26,262 bases of DNA from a virus. Positions 16,019 through 25,589 of the stretch are shown piece by piece. The stretch spans positions 1 to 26,262 of the IMG/VR virus record IMGVR_UViG_3300021091_000364. One strand, written 5' to 3'. The translations under genes were made by a program, and so were the position numbers. The notes under the pieces were generated by a model. The model was not told where the DNA came from. It saw nothing but the letters and a program-made list of their open reading frames with translations, and ran no database searches. The stretch's first letter is position 1, and each line of letters starts with the position of its first letter.

Positions 16019-16714
16019 ATGGCAAGTGCAATTCGTTTTACCGAGGTTATCAACAACAACGGTACCGCTTTAACTGGCAACACTCTTCGTCAGTGTGCTA
16101 TTTCAACAGATAATTTCAAGTGGGCTTATTCAGGTAGCGGGTCTAACCGCTACGTCGAGTTCTACGATGAGTCGGTTGGTGCAGAAAGGGTAGCAACCAT
16201 TACTACCGGGTCTTATGCGGCTCTTACGGGTACTTCAGGGACGCTTACGCAGGTTACCAGCTCGGTGAGTGGCATTGGTAAATACGATGCTCCGGTAAGC
16301 GGTGTGTCTACAGCTACAGGGGTATTTATCCTAAATTTGGAGAATGTTTCTGTGGCTTACCTTACGGCTGCAGGTTCTTCCAACGTGCAATACGGATTTA
16401 ACGGAAGATGCTACGAGTTTGCAGTTTCTAGAACCCCACAACAGCTTTACGATGTGGTGTCAGGTAATGCGCTGAAGGTTCTTTCAGCGCCATTTGCCCT
16501 GCGGTTCATTAACAACAACCAAATATTGACTTTGGCTACGGGATCTGCTGGTTGCGTGTTTTCTTACAAGTTCTTGAAGACTGGTAGCACAATTGCCGGC
16601 GACACGGCTTATGCCGCCGTGGCGAATACGGTAAGTGAAATCTACCTAGATACCCCCGATAACTTAGTTTTAGCATCTACTACGGCACTTACAGCAATTG
16701 TACCCGGATTCTAA
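16019..16714 (+). CDS. Probable virion structural protein
   Basis: A 231-residue protein starting MASAIRFTEVINNNGTALTG. It is rich in Ser, Thr, Gly, Ala and short beta strands with no long helices, low in Lys and Cys: typical of head decoration, tail-sleeve or fibre proteins. An aromatic/basic motif (FNGRCYEFAVSRTPQQLYDVV) interrupts the beta pattern mid-way. It has no signal peptide. The gene starts the virion block and precedes a second protein of similar size and composition. Sequence identity between the two is too low to call a duplication by eye. The exact place in the particle cannot be told. Confidence 0.75.
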   Translation: MASAIRFTEVINNNGTALTGNTLRQCAISTDNFKWAYSGSGSNRYVEFYDESVGAERVATITTGSYAALTGTSGTLTQVTSSVSGIGKYDAPVSGVSTATGVFILNLENVSVAYLTAAGSSNVQYGFNGRCYEFAVSRTPQQLYDVVSGNALKVLSAPFALRFINNNQILTLATGSAGCVFSYKFLKTGSTIAGDTAYAAVANTVSEIYLDTPDNLVLASTTALTAIVPGF

Positions 16715-16728
16715 ATCCTTAATCTGAC

Positions 16729-17481
16729 ATGAGTCAACTATTTAACTTTTCCTTTCAAAATCTGCAAAGCGTTGCAGACTCACCCGGTGCTATCAACAAG
16801 AATCAAGTAGTCTATGCGTACACTACACAGTCTACAAAGACCCTGTTGGTTTTAACCAACGGGGAGTCCCGCATTGCCGACAACACATTGGCTACGGTTA
16901 AGTCAACCTTTGGATTGACTTCTATTGGATCCCCTACTGCTGTAAACAAGCAAGTGGTATCCCTTGGAGAGGTTTTGGTAAACAACGATTACATCACGCA
17001 GGTCTTTGACGATACAACGTCTAGAAGGGTGGAGATGAATCAACCCGCCAGCGCACCCGTGGTCTTCACGACAACTGCTACAATTTCAGCCATCGTTAGC
17101 GCTTCTAAAGCGGCAGAAAAGGGTTATGCGGAGTTTGTATGTTTAATAACCCAAACCGGAACTGGAAGCCCGACATTAACGACAATTAAAAACGAAATCT
17201 CCGAGTCTGTAGCGGCAGCTAGAACGAGCACTGGAACATACACGTTGACCTTTACGTCTATTGCTTCAACCATTCAAGGCGGATCGCTTCCGGCAAACAA
17301 TGGGGCTCTTAACATAACAGTACAGGAAGGAACTGTCGCCGCTCCTAGCTTTAATGATCCTATTTCTTTTCTTGCGGGAAGATCTTCTAGCTCGGCAATC
17401 ACAATTACGTCTGTGGAGGGCATTGTCCCCGCAGATGGATTGCTGACGAACGCAATGATTCAAGTGCGTCTCTACTACTAG
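16729..17481 (+). CDS. Probable virion structural protein
   Basis: A 250-residue protein starting MSQLFNFSFQNLQSVADSPG. A composition of T, S, A and V with many short strands is again typical of an exposed virion component. Internal stretches (TTTATISAIVSASKAAEKGY, then TLTFTSIASTIQGGSLPANN) look like beta sandwiches. It lies 14 bp after the previous gene and is followed by a 9-bp hairpin, so the pair may be a separate late transcript. No conserved motif identifies it as decoration, sheath or tail protein. Confidence 0.75.
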   Translation: MSQLFNFSFQNLQSVADSPGAINKNQVVYAYTTQSTKTLLVLTNGESRIADNTLATVKSTFGLTSIGSPTAVNKQVVSLGEVLVNNDYITQVFDDTTSRRVEMNQPASAPVVFTTTATISAIVSASKAAEKGYAEFVCLITQTGTGSPTLTTIKNEISESVAAARTSTGTYTLTFTSIASTIQGGSLPANNGALNITVQEGTVAAPSFNDPISFLAGRSSSSAITITSVEGIVPADGLLTNAMIQVRLYY

Positions 17482-17484
17482 TAG

Positions 17485-17507
17485 AACCAAGACAGCGAGT
17501 CTTGGTT
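17485..17507. terminator. Hairpin between virion and terminase genes
   Basis: A perfect 9-bp stem AACCAAGAC/GTCTTGGTT with a 5-nt loop directly follows the stop of the gene at 16729-17481. It has no T-tract, so it is more likely an mRNA-processing, stability or attenuation hairpin than a full terminator. The start of the next gene lies 8 bp after it. Confidence 0.55.
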
Positions 17508-17515
17508 AATAGTGC

Positions 17516-17995
17516 ATGCTATTTAAGATAAGTCAAGAGGACGTCTTTGAAGACAACCCTCACCTTTCCATCCTACCGCAGTTTAAGGGCATTACGTCGG
17601 ACGAGTTCAAGTTCGTGGCCCTTTATGCGGATTGGAAATCCCCTTACAAGAACCTCGGTCCTGACGAACGCTACCAGCGAGCCATTGGCTCCGTGGCGTC
17701 CATTAGAAAGGACAAGATGGACAAATACATCCAGGCATACTACGAGATGCAGGGCATTGGCTCCGAGAGGGAGTCTTTGGAGGCTTTAGAGGCTGCTCTG
17801 TCGGAAATCCGTAAACGACTCAAAGACGCTGCTAACTTGGAGGCCGATGAAATTAAGAAGCTTTCCGCTTCGCTCATTGACCTAACCAAGCAACGCAAGG
17901 CCATTGAGTTGCTCATCAATAACGAGATGAACATGGAGCAACCTCAAGACAGCGAGGTAGGCAGCATGTCAGCGATTGACGATTTCCACGCATGA
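17516..17995 (+). CDS. Candidate small terminase subunit
   Basis: A 159-residue protein starting MLFKISQEDVFEDNPHLSIL. It opens with a helical domain (DEFKFVALYADWKSPYKNLGPDERYQRAIGSVASIRKDKMDKYI), followed by a long coiled coil (ESLEALEAALSEIRKRLKDAANLEADEIKKLSASLIDLTKQRKAIELLINNEM) and an acidic tail. Position (directly before TerL, overlapping it by 4 nt) and the DNA-binding-plus-coiled-coil layout suit a small terminase. However, the first domain also resembles crAss-like proteins of unknown role next to terminase. Call by context, not by motif. Confidence 0.6.
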   Translation: MLFKISQEDVFEDNPHLSILPQFKGITSDEFKFVALYADWKSPYKNLGPDERYQRAIGSVASIRKDKMDKYIQAYYEMQGIGSERESLEALEAALSEIRKRLKDAANLEADEIKKLSASLIDLTKQRKAIELLINNEMNMEQPQDSEVGSMSAIDDFHA

Positions 17996-19875
17996 AGCAG
18001 AGCCTTATTGACTTTTTGTACAACCAGGCTTACGACGTCAATGAAAGGGTTAAGTACTATTTGGACAAGATTGGTCAATTGGACATGTCCATGTACAAGC
18101 CTCAGCGCATGATCATCCCTAGTTTCTCAAACAGGACCGAGCAGTCCAAGTGGGAGAACGAGCAGATACGAAGAACTAGGTTTGGCTACAACGGCATTTG
18201 TGGGATGATGTACATGTACACCTACTTTTGGAAGATGAAGTCCAAGAACGGGGGGCTTATCTCCCCGGAGTTTCGGCGTTGCAATTCCGAGTTCTTTAAC
18301 TTGATTGAGTCATGCCTCTATGGTGGTTCGGACCTTTATGCCGATAATACTGGCAAGGGAGTCATCCTTGGTGGGCGAAGACGTTGGGGTAAGTCCTACA
18401 GCTTGGCGAATGCTATGTACTGCACGGCAATCCACAATCCCTACTCGGAGATTGGTTTTACCTCCAAGACCGAAGAGGACATGAAGAAGTTCATGAACGA
18501 CGTGTTGAAGACTGGTTACAACAACCTACCGCAGTTTCTGAGGGCTACGTCCATGGCGGGGAACTCGGCGTCCAGATTGGAACTAGCCAAGAAGATTCGG
18601 GACAAAGACGGCAACATCAAAAAGGTTGGCTTAAACTCGGTTATCTTCGGCAGATCTCCCGAACCGACATCCTTTGAAGGTGCTGGTATGCGCATGGTGG
18701 TTTACGAAGAGCCCGGCAAGTGGTTGCCTGGGCAGTTGAAACAGAACTGGTCGTATACGGAACCAGCTTTAGCGGCTGACGATGGGGTAACGAGAAAGGG
18801 TGTACCCATCCTTGCCGGTACGGCAGGGGATGCAGCGGAGAACGGAGATGACTTTAAAGACTTTTGGTACAATGCAGAAAGCTACGGCCTGATGAGGTAT
18901 TTTGCTGCCGGGTGGAGTGGGTTTATGATCGACAACGAGATGGGCAACGAGAACGTGATTGAAGGTCTCAAGTACATCCTTAGCGAGCGTGAGAAGAAGA
19001 AAAAGCAGTCCATGAAGCGTTACTACGACTTCGTGGTGCAGTACCCCTTGGAACCTGAAGAGATGTTCATTCAAGTAGGGGAATCGCCATTTGACGTGGA
19101 ACTGCTCAATAACCGTATGGGATTCTTGGATACCAATCCTCCGATGCTTAAACGCGGTTTGTTCCGCAAGTCGGGCGACAAGGTGGTGTTTATCCCAAAA
19201 GAAGACGGGGACATCATTATGCGTGAAGAGCCGGAAGACGATGTGATGTACGCAGCAGGCTGTGACCCTACGGATGGTGCTAAAAAGGAAGGCGTTGGCT
19301 CAGACTTGTCGTTCTTTATCGCCAAGGGTTTGTCCTTGGACGAGGAAACCGCTAGCCAAGGAGCGGTCTTGCAGTACACGGCAAAGCCTAAGGATATGAA
19401 CGAGGCATACGAGCAATGTGCTTTAGCGTTGGAGTACTACAGCAAGAAAAACCCGTGTACGGTGCTGATTGAAAGAAACCGGGCAAGGATGATTGCTTAC
19501 TTCCAAGATAGGGAGCTGACAAAGTTTTTAGCGAAAAAACCGCCCAAGATTGGCAAGTTAGCCAGACCAGGCACCAGCGTGGAATACGGGGTGTATATGG
19601 ACGAAATGATTCAAGACCAAATGATTGGTATCTTGGACGACGACATCTCCAACAACATCGAGCAGTACTTTTATGGGGACTTGTTGGCAGATTTGGCAAA
19701 CTATAATCCCGATAACCGAAAAAGAAAATACGACCGAGTGGACGCTTGGGGCTTAACTTTGATAAACTTACGAACCGCATCCAAAAGCCGTTTGTTAAGA
19801 AAAAAGACGGACGACAACCTTTTTGTCGGTATGGACTTCGTCACCAACAAAGCGGGCAAACTAGAACGTAAATGA
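17992..19875 (+). CDS. terL: Terminase large subunit
   Basis: A 627-residue motor-nuclease. Walker A is GGRRRWGKS (residues about 127-135) after a VIL strand, Walker B is MRMVVYEE (about 233-240) and the coupling motif is VPILAGTAGD (about 271-280). The RNase H-like nuclease shows acidic residues D425 (CDPTDG), E494 (TVLIERNR) and D584 (DRVDAW), with D438 nearby. TerL translocates DNA into proheads through the portal using ATP and cuts the concatemer at the start and end. The length and domain order are normal. The gene overlaps the small upstream gene (ATGA) and the portal gene downstream by 4 nt, so the three are translated together. I can see no frameshift or intein. Confidence 0.95.
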   Translation: MKQSLIDFLYNQAYDVNERVKYYLDKIGQLDMSMYKPQRMIIPSFSNRTEQSKWENEQIRRTRFGYNGICGMMYMYTYFWKMKSKNGGLISPEFRRCNSEFFNLIESCLYGGSDLYADNTGKGVILGGRRRWGKSYSLANAMYCTAIHNPYSEIGFTSKTEEDMKKFMNDVLKTGYNNLPQFLRATSMAGNSASRLELAKKIRDKDGNIKKVGLNSVIFGRSPEPTSFEGAGMRMVVYEEPGKWLPGQLKQNWSYTEPALAADDGVTRKGVPILAGTAGDAAENGDDFKDFWYNAESYGLMRYFAAGWSGFMIDNEMGNENVIEGLKYILSEREKKKKQSMKRYYDFVVQYPLEPEEMFIQVGESPFDVELLNNRMGFLDTNPPMLKRGLFRKSGDKVVFIPKEDGDIIMREEPEDDVMYAAGCDPTDGAKKEGVGSDLSFFIAKGLSLDEETASQGAVLQYTAKPKDMNEAYEQCALALEYYSKKNPCTVLIERNRARMIAYFQDRELTKFLAKKPPKIGKLARPGTSVEYGVYMDEMIQDQMIGILDDDISNNIEQYFYGDLLADLANYNPDNRKRKYDRVDAWGLTLINLRTASKSRLLRKKTDDNLFVGMDFVTNKAGKLERK

Positions 19876-22097
19876 GCGCAACAGCGATACAGACCACATT
19901 TCCAAACATGTGGGTTCCCGACTCCCAAAAAGACGAGGATTACCACAAAAACGCCATCTTAGCCATTCTTGGGCAGACTGTGGCTAACGGGTATATCCCG
20001 AACCTGTATACCGCTATGGACAAAAGCATGAACTTCTACAACGGAGACTACGATTTGTCCAAAAAGTTTGACTTCCTTCAAAAAGACTACAACGGCAAAA
20101 GCCTACCGGCTTTGTGGATTAACTTCAACAAAATTCGCAACAAGATTAACTTGCTGGAAGGAGAGGTAGCGGTACAAAAGCTGGACGTCAGTTGCAAGAC
20201 GCTGAACCGTGACGCTGTGTCACGGAAGATGAAGAAGAAGGCTCAAATCATGGCTGAGAAGATTATGGCTATGGTTATGCCTCAGATTGACCCAACCGGT
20301 GAGCTTATTCAGATGAAAGAACCGGCGTTTGTGCCGTATTCCGAAGAAGAGTTGGAGTTGTACATGAAGTCTTCCTACAAAGAGCCTATTGAGCGTACAA
20401 TGGATTCAATCCTGCGATACGAGGTAGAAAGGGATAAATACGTGCAGACGAGGTTGGCTTTTTGGAGGGACATCCTGATTGTCGGCAGGGCGATTGGCAA
20501 GCACGAACTGAGGTACGGAAAGCCACATATCCGCAGGGTTGACCCGAGGTATGTCATTGCGGATCCGTATGTCTTTGACGATAGCTTCAGTACATCGGCA
20601 TTCATTGGTGAGTGGAGATATGCTCCGGTTACCGAAGTCTGTGACACGTATGGCTTAACGCTGCAAGAACTCAACACCATCCGCTACGACCAAGGTTCTT
20701 GGCTATGGGGTGGTTATTCGCAGAACGGCACTAACTTCTTGTTGCCTTACATCACGGTAAACAACCAGTTTATGTGCTTGGTGTTTTACGCTGAGTGGAG
20801 GGACATCCGCCAGGTAAAAGCCAAGGTCACTGTAGACCAATATGGCGGTGAGCACGTCAAAATCCTAGCCAAAGGCGAAAAGGGTAAGCTTAGTGACAAG
20901 GAAAAAGAAGCTGGTGGCAAGATTGAAGAAAGGAATATTGAAACAATTAGGAAAGCCACCTTGGTGGGTTCTAGTATTGTAAAGGAATGGGGCGAAGCCA
21001 ACAACATCGTTAGGGATAGCGTAGATAACCCGGTAAGGGCTGAGTACAGCTATACAATTATTTCTCCGCAGTACACCAATTTCAGGACGGTGTCCAAGGT
21101 TGAGGAACTTTCTGCCTTGCAGGAGTTTAAAGACCTGATTATGTACACGGTACAGCAGGAGATGTCTTCAGCGGGCCGTAAGGGTTTTGTGTATGACTTG
21201 CGGTATAAACCCGACAATCTGCAATTGCAGGACGTCATGTACTACTTGAAGACGGCGGGTATTGCCTTTACGAGCAGTGGTCAAGAGGGTGTTCCTCCTG
21301 CGGGAAATCCATTTCCAACGATTGACACGGGAATCTCCAATTCCATCAATCTGTACTTGAATTTGGCTAACTACATCGACATGGAGATTGACAAGGTCTC
21401 CGGGATTAACGATGCTAGGCAAGGTTTCCAAAAGGGCGATGCCTTGGTGGGGGTTAGTCAGATGGCGGTTATGCAGAGCAGTTTGATTACACAGCCTTTG
21501 AACAAGGCTTTTGAGATATTTGAGAACGAACTGTTGCAAAAGTACGCCAACTACATCAAAACGATATTCCCGTTCTTGAAAGACCAATACGAGCCTATTG
21601 TCTCGGAGATTGGTGTTGACATTATGGAGGTAGACGAGGATGTTCCTTTGCAGGACTACGGCATCTTCGTAAAAGTCAATTCGGACGACATTATGAACAA
21701 CCGTCAGAAGTTCGAACAACTTGTCAGCGCTGCCGTACAGGCCAACAGCCTAAGCATTGCTGAAGCGATGGTGCTGCTGTTTAACCCTGACACGAAGGAA
21801 AGCGTGAAGAAGTTCTTGGCGTTGACGGATAGGAAGATGGCTCAAGCACAGCAATCCCAAGAGCAACAGATGATGATGCAGCAACAAGCTGTACAACAGC
21901 AGATTTTGGGTGATACGGAGAAGCAAATCCAAGTGGATAGAGCCAGGTCCGAGAACAAAGGTCAACTTCAGATGTTAAGAGAAGAGTTAAAGAACCGAAC
22001 TATGGAACAACAAACTCAGCTTGACATGCTCAAAAAAGAGCAGGAACAGAACTTCAACCTCATTTTAGAGGCATTGAAAGAACAAAAAAACCAATAA
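19872..22097 (+). CDS. Portal protein
   Basis: A 741-residue protein starting MSATAIQTTFPNMWVPDSQK. The early segment (ALWINFNKIRNKINLLEGEVAVQKLDVSCK) matches the N-terminal motif of large portals of the crAss-like type, in which F-N-K-I-R-x-K-x-N-L-L-x-G is followed by a R-K-L/M-K-x-K helix. The middle has a wing-like beta part (RRVDPRYVIADPYVFDDSFS), and the C-terminus has a stem-like helix then a long glutamine-rich coiled coil (about residues 655-741). Twelve copies form the channel for DNA at one head vertex, where TerL docks. It is read directly after terL with a 4-nt overlap. The large size and Gln-rich tail are the basis for suggesting a crAss-like relationship, not proof of it. Confidence 0.9.
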   Translation: MSATAIQTTFPNMWVPDSQKDEDYHKNAILAILGQTVANGYIPNLYTAMDKSMNFYNGDYDLSKKFDFLQKDYNGKSLPALWINFNKIRNKINLLEGEVAVQKLDVSCKTLNRDAVSRKMKKKAQIMAEKIMAMVMPQIDPTGELIQMKEPAFVPYSEEELELYMKSSYKEPIERTMDSILRYEVERDKYVQTRLAFWRDILIVGRAIGKHELRYGKPHIRRVDPRYVIADPYVFDDSFSTSAFIGEWRYAPVTEVCDTYGLTLQELNTIRYDQGSWLWGGYSQNGTNFLLPYITVNNQFMCLVFYAEWRDIRQVKAKVTVDQYGGEHVKILAKGEKGKLSDKEKEAGGKIEERNIETIRKATLVGSSIVKEWGEANNIVRDSVDNPVRAEYSYTIISPQYTNFRTVSKVEELSALQEFKDLIMYTVQQEMSSAGRKGFVYDLRYKPDNLQLQDVMYYLKTAGIAFTSSGQEGVPPAGNPFPTIDTGISNSINLYLNLANYIDMEIDKVSGINDARQGFQKGDALVGVSQMAVMQSSLITQPLNKAFEIFENELLQKYANYIKTIFPFLKDQYEPIVSEIGVDIMEVDEDVPLQDYGIFVKVNSDDIMNNRQKFEQLVSAAVQANSLSIAEAMVLLFNPDTKESVKKFLALTDRKMAQAQQSQEQQMMMQQQAVQQQILGDTEKQIQVDRARSENKGQLQMLREELKNRTMEQQTQLDMLKKEQEQNFNLILEALKEQKNQ

Positions 22098-22103
22098 AAA
22101 CTT

Positions 22104-23243
22104 ATGGAAGATTTAGAATTGTTGGCTCTCCAGAAGCTGGAGGGCAACGCATCTACCGGTATGCCCGGTGGCGACGAGAACGAACAAGCCGCTCTAAGGG
22201 CGCAAGGCATTGTAGAAGAGCCTCCCGCGCAGATTGAAACACCTGCAGAGCCCGAGGCCCCTGCTCCGGCAGACGTGGATGTAGATACGGACGGTGAGCC
22301 GGAAACTATTGAAACAAACGAAACGCCAACTGAAAATGTTAATGCTGATGAGAACCCTGAAAAGGACCTCAATTTCGACATTGACCTTGACGAAGGCAAG
22401 GAGGTACCGGTAGCAGATGACTTTGTTGCCAAGTACCAATCGGAGTTTGAGACGCTGGGTCTTGAAGACGTAAAGAGCTCTTCGGAGTTTGTCGACAAGT
22501 TCAAGCAGCTCAAGCAGGAATTGGAGGAAACGAAAGAATCCAACAAGACCGTCTTCGCCAACGATATGATCCGAGAGGCCAACGAAATCATGAAGCAGGG
22601 GGGAGACTGGCTCGGTTATTTGGGCTTGGCTTCCTTTGATTACGATGCAGTTCCCGATGTGGATTTGTTGTCGTATGAGCTGAAGTCCGACTTCGATTCG
22701 AAGGAGGAACTCGATGATTACCTAGCCTCCCTTGACGAGACCCAAATTCGCCTTAACGCGAAGAGGATACGAAAGGACTTGAAGTTGCAGCAGGATACTC
22801 AGAAGCAACAGATTGCCTATCAAGCAGAGCAAAGCCAAAGGGCTTACGATGACAACTTGAAACAAGCAATCAAGAGCGTTGAACGTGTAGATCGTGTCAA
22901 AGTCAAAGACCAAGACCGGGCGAGTATCGAAAAGATGCTCACCACCTACAACGACAAAGCCAAAGCTACTGAGTTCCAGATTAAGCACTTCCTGAAGCCT
23001 AGTGGAGAACCAGATTTCCAAAAGATGGTGCAAAGCGCCTATAAGCTGGAGATGTTCGACAAGGTGCTTGAGTACGCTACACGCAGTGCCAAGAACTCAG
23101 GAAAAGCCGCTGTGATTCAAAACTTGTCTAACGTGGATAAGCCAAAGACGACCAACATCGCCGAGGTTACACCACGAAAGGCGCTTTCTCTCGTTGAATC
23201 CGAAGTTGAAAGGTTGATGAAAGGGGAAAAACCTTTATTCTAA
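22104..23243 (+). CDS. Probable scaffolding protein
   Basis: A 379-residue acidic protein starting MEDLELLALQKLEGNASTGM. The N-terminal 110 residues are disordered and Glu/Asp/Pro/Ala-rich, the centre has helices (EFVDKFKQLKQELEETKESN) and the C-terminal half is coiled-coil and charged (RLNAKRIRKDLKLQQDTQKQQ and KALSLVESEVERLMKGEKPLF). It has no enzyme motif and lies between portal and capsid genes, the usual place for a scaffold. A protease domain, as in some prohead proteases fused to scaffolds, was not seen. Scaffold proteins guide capsid assembly and leave before DNA entry. Confidence 0.75.
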   Translation: MEDLELLALQKLEGNASTGMPGGDENEQAALRAQGIVEEPPAQIETPAEPEAPAPADVDVDTDGEPETIETNETPTENVNADENPEKDLNFDIDLDEGKEVPVADDFVAKYQSEFETLGLEDVKSSSEFVDKFKQLKQELEETKESNKTVFANDMIREANEIMKQGGDWLGYLGLASFDYDAVPDVDLLSYELKSDFDSKEELDDYLASLDETQIRLNAKRIRKDLKLQQDTQKQQIAYQAEQSQRAYDDNLKQAIKSVERVDRVKVKDQDRASIEKMLTTYNDKAKATEFQIKHFLKPSGEPDFQKMVQSAYKLEMFDKVLEYATRSAKNSGKAAVIQNLSNVDKPKTTNIAEVTPRKALSLVESEVERLMKGEKPLF

Positions 23244-23262
23244 ACTTTAATTAAAAAACAAA

Positions 23263-24651
23263 ATGGCTTACGTTAATGTAACAAACCCAAACAATGCTGC
23301 CCCCAATACCATTCAGATTGGTAATGTAAACGGGCAATACGTTTTTGGAGGCATCCAAAAACCCGATTTCAGCGACTACATCACGTATCGCTTCCCTCAG
23401 TACACCATCACTACTTTGTTGAACCGCATTGGTCGCAAAAACCCAGTTGCTGGTAACGACTTCTTCAGCTGGTTTGAAAAGGGCAAGTTCCGTCAATCGG
23501 TCACTTCAACTACATCTACCGCTAGCGGTGCGACTGGTGCTACTAGTGTAACCGTAGCTTACGCCGCTGGAGCCGGCGTTCAAGCCACTTTCTTGGTGGG
23601 AGACGTTATTCGTTTTGAAAACAACGAATACGCTATTGTTACGGCAACCACTGGAGGAACAGGTGCAGGGGCGTCTGGAACACTTGCGTGTAACGTCGTT
23701 TCTAGTGGAGCCGGAACATCAAGCCTTATCACAAATGGCATGAAGTTCGCCCACCTTTACAACTTGCAACAAGAATACTCCGACAGTCCATCCGGTCGTG
23801 TGTGGGCAGAAAACCAAGTGAATGAGTACTTGGGCATTATGCGTCGTTCGGTAACTTGTTCGACTACCCAAGGATCCAACATGAAGTGGGTGAAGAAGTC
23901 TGACAGCGAGTGGTCTTACTACTACATCAACGAGATGGAGACCATGCAGGAAATGGCTATGGACCGTGAAATGTACATCTTGGCTGGTAAGGCTACGACT
24001 TCGGGAACCACCAACAACGTGTTTTCCGGAACTACTCGCTTGGGCGGTAATGGTATCCTTCCACGTGTCATCGCTGACGGTGTTGTAGGTACTTACTCTT
24101 CAGCCATCGCCGAGACCGACCTTGCCGAGCAAATCCGCTTGATGTGCTTGAACAGCCAAGGCTCTGAGTTTACCGTTCTTTGCGGTAGTTCTGCCTACGC
24201 TGACGCTCAGTTCGCCTTGCGTGACTACACCTTGAATGGTGGTATCAGCTTCGGGGTATTCGGAAACGAAGGCTTGATGACCGGTATCAACATCACCAAG
24301 TACAAGTTCATGGACAAAGTTCTGAACTTCGTGTTGTACTACCCATTCGCCAACGAAGCGTTGTTCCCTGCCCCTGCTACCTCTGGTATCAACTGGGACA
24401 AAGCGATGTTGTTCTTGAACATGGGTACCGACGACCGTGGCAATCCGCTGATCAACTTGCGCTACAAGCAAGACTTGCTCGGTCAGAGCCTCGAGTTCCG
24501 TCGTACGGTCCAAGAGGGTATCACCTCTCCTGAGGCCGGTGCTTCAGCATCTCGTTCGAATGGTAGGGACGGATTCACCGTGGATTTCTACTCATCCATT
24601 GGTGTGGAACTCCGTGCTGCCAATAACCACGGGTTGTTGTACGCTGCTTAA
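23263..24651 (+). CDS. Major capsid protein
   Basis: A 462-residue protein starting MAYVNVTNPNNAAPNTIQIG. A hydrophilic N-arm is followed by the Y-I-T-Y-R-F-P-Q-Y-T-I motif and a Ser/Thr/Gly/Ala-rich insertion (about residues 82-160) that would form an extra beta domain on the capsid surface. The core helix YYINEMETMQEMAMDREMYI resembles the spine helix of HK97-type capsid proteins, and the C-terminal part (LLGQSLEFRRTVQEGITSPE and FYSSIGVELRAANNHGLLYA) is typical for such capsids. Position after the scaffold and strongly biased, well-translated codons support the call. A strong terminator follows 20 bp after the stop, which isolates the capsid transcript. Confidence 0.9.
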   Translation: MAYVNVTNPNNAAPNTIQIGNVNGQYVFGGIQKPDFSDYITYRFPQYTITTLLNRIGRKNPVAGNDFFSWFEKGKFRQSVTSTTSTASGATGATSVTVAYAAGAGVQATFLVGDVIRFENNEYAIVTATTGGTGAGASGTLACNVVSSGAGTSSLITNGMKFAHLYNLQQEYSDSPSGRVWAENQVNEYLGIMRRSVTCSTTQGSNMKWVKKSDSEWSYYYINEMETMQEMAMDREMYILAGKATTSGTTNNVFSGTTRLGGNGILPRVIADGVVGTYSSAIAETDLAEQIRLMCLNSQGSEFTVLCGSSAYADAQFALRDYTLNGGISFGVFGNEGLMTGINITKYKFMDKVLNFVLYYPFANEALFPAPATSGINWDKAMLFLNMGTDDRGNPLINLRYKQDLLGQSLEFRRTVQEGITSPEAGASASRSNGRDGFTVDFYSSIGVELRAANNHGLLYAA

Positions 24652-24674
24652 ACGCAGTGGTTCTACGAAGAGAG

Positions 24675-24704
24675 CCCTCACCGAAAGGTGGGGGTTTTCT
24701 TTTT
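24675..24704 (+). terminator. Terminator after capsid gene
   Basis: An 8-bp stem CCCTCACC/GGTGGGGG (one G-T pair) with a GAAA tetraloop (24675-24694) is followed by TTTTCTTTTT. It lies 23 bp after the capsid stop. Confidence 0.9.
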
Positions 24705-24751
24705 GGAACTAATTTGAACGTTCGGTGTTATAGTGTCATAAATCTAAAACA

Positions 24752-25546
24752 ATGCCAGTTAAACAAAGCGACTTTGAGTTCTTCGTCCTGCAGCCAGGAA
24801 ACGGAAGCACTTTTCACTTTTCGGAGTACAAAACCCTGGATGGGGTTGTGCATCGCCTTACGGAGACTATTCTTCCGGATGGACGTACACGCTACAAGCG
24901 TTTTCATTTCAACATTGATGAACCAATGTTGGTTCATAAAGCCAACAAGGAATTGATGGATTTCCTTGGAAATCACCCAAACAACCCCGAATCTCCGTGG
25001 TTTAACGGAACGTCATTGTTTAAAAGGCTTCAGCCTGAGGTTGAATCTAAGCAACGAATTGAAGACAAGCTGTTAAACGCTAAAGCGCTCACCTTGGCTT
25101 CTGAGCTGAAAGGACGTAGGCTCTTGGAGGTTGCTTCGCTTTGCGGAATGTTCTACGATGAAGAAGACGAGGTTTTGGCCTTTGAAGGCGTTTTAACCTA
25201 CGCAGAGCGCAATCCTAAGCAGTTCTTGAAGGTTTACAACATCCCGAATCGGGAGGCTCGTATGAGGCACTTGGTGCGTACAGCGGTCGGCAAAGGAGTT
25301 ATCACCACGGGCGATGGAGTCTATCGCTTTGGTAGCTATACTTTGGGAGTAGACGAAAACTCTACGATTGGCAAATTGGTCAACGAAAAAGAGGTTTTGG
25401 AGATGATTGAGAGCCGCATTGGTTTCTTGGACTCCGAGAAGGAGGAAGCCAAGGCTCCTGCACAGGAAGCCCCTAAGGAGCAAGAGCCGGAGTTAACGAT
25501 GGCTGACTTAAACAAGTATACCAAGCCTAAAAGGCCACAGCAGTAA
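24752..25546 (+). CDS. Hypothetical protein in head module
   Basis: A 264-residue protein starting MPVKQSDFEFFVLQPGNGST. The front half is strand-rich (FHFSEYKTLDGVVHRLTETILPDGRTRYKRFHFNI). The centre has LLEVASLCGMFYDEEDEVLAFEGVLTYAERNPKQFLKVYNI, and a wing-like region follows (AVGKGVITTGDGVYRFGSYTLG). The tail is Pro/Glu/Ala-rich and ends KYTKPKRPQQ. Genes of this kind follow the capsid gene in some crAss-like and other Bacteroidota phages; I do not know the function. A DNA- or capsid-associated role is a guess. It starts 47 bp after the capsid terminator with CTAAAACA before the ATG and ends in its own terminator. Confidence 0.8.
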   Translation: MPVKQSDFEFFVLQPGNGSTFHFSEYKTLDGVVHRLTETILPDGRTRYKRFHFNIDEPMLVHKANKELMDFLGNHPNNPESPWFNGTSLFKRLQPEVESKQRIEDKLLNAKALTLASELKGRRLLEVASLCGMFYDEEDEVLAFEGVLTYAERNPKQFLKVYNIPNREARMRHLVRTAVGKGVITTGDGVYRFGSYTLGVDENSTIGKLVNEKEVLEMIESRIGFLDSEKEEAKAPAQEAPKEQEPELTMADLNKYTKPKRPQQ

Positions 25547-25568
25547 TTGAGTTTTGTTTGGTTTGAAT

Positions 25569-25589
25569 AAGGGGCTTCGGCCCCTTTTT
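25569..25589 (+). terminator. Terminator after post-capsid gene
   Basis: A perfect 7-bp stem AAGGGGC/GCCCCTT with a TTCG tetraloop is followed by a T-tract of five (25585-25589). It separates the 24752-25546 gene from the connector gene. Confidence 0.85.

Noticed and set aside
22016-22591. 191-residue leftward frame opposite the portal and scaffold genes
   Set aside because: Ser-rich antisense shadow of the acidic scaffold gene, with no start signal on that strand.
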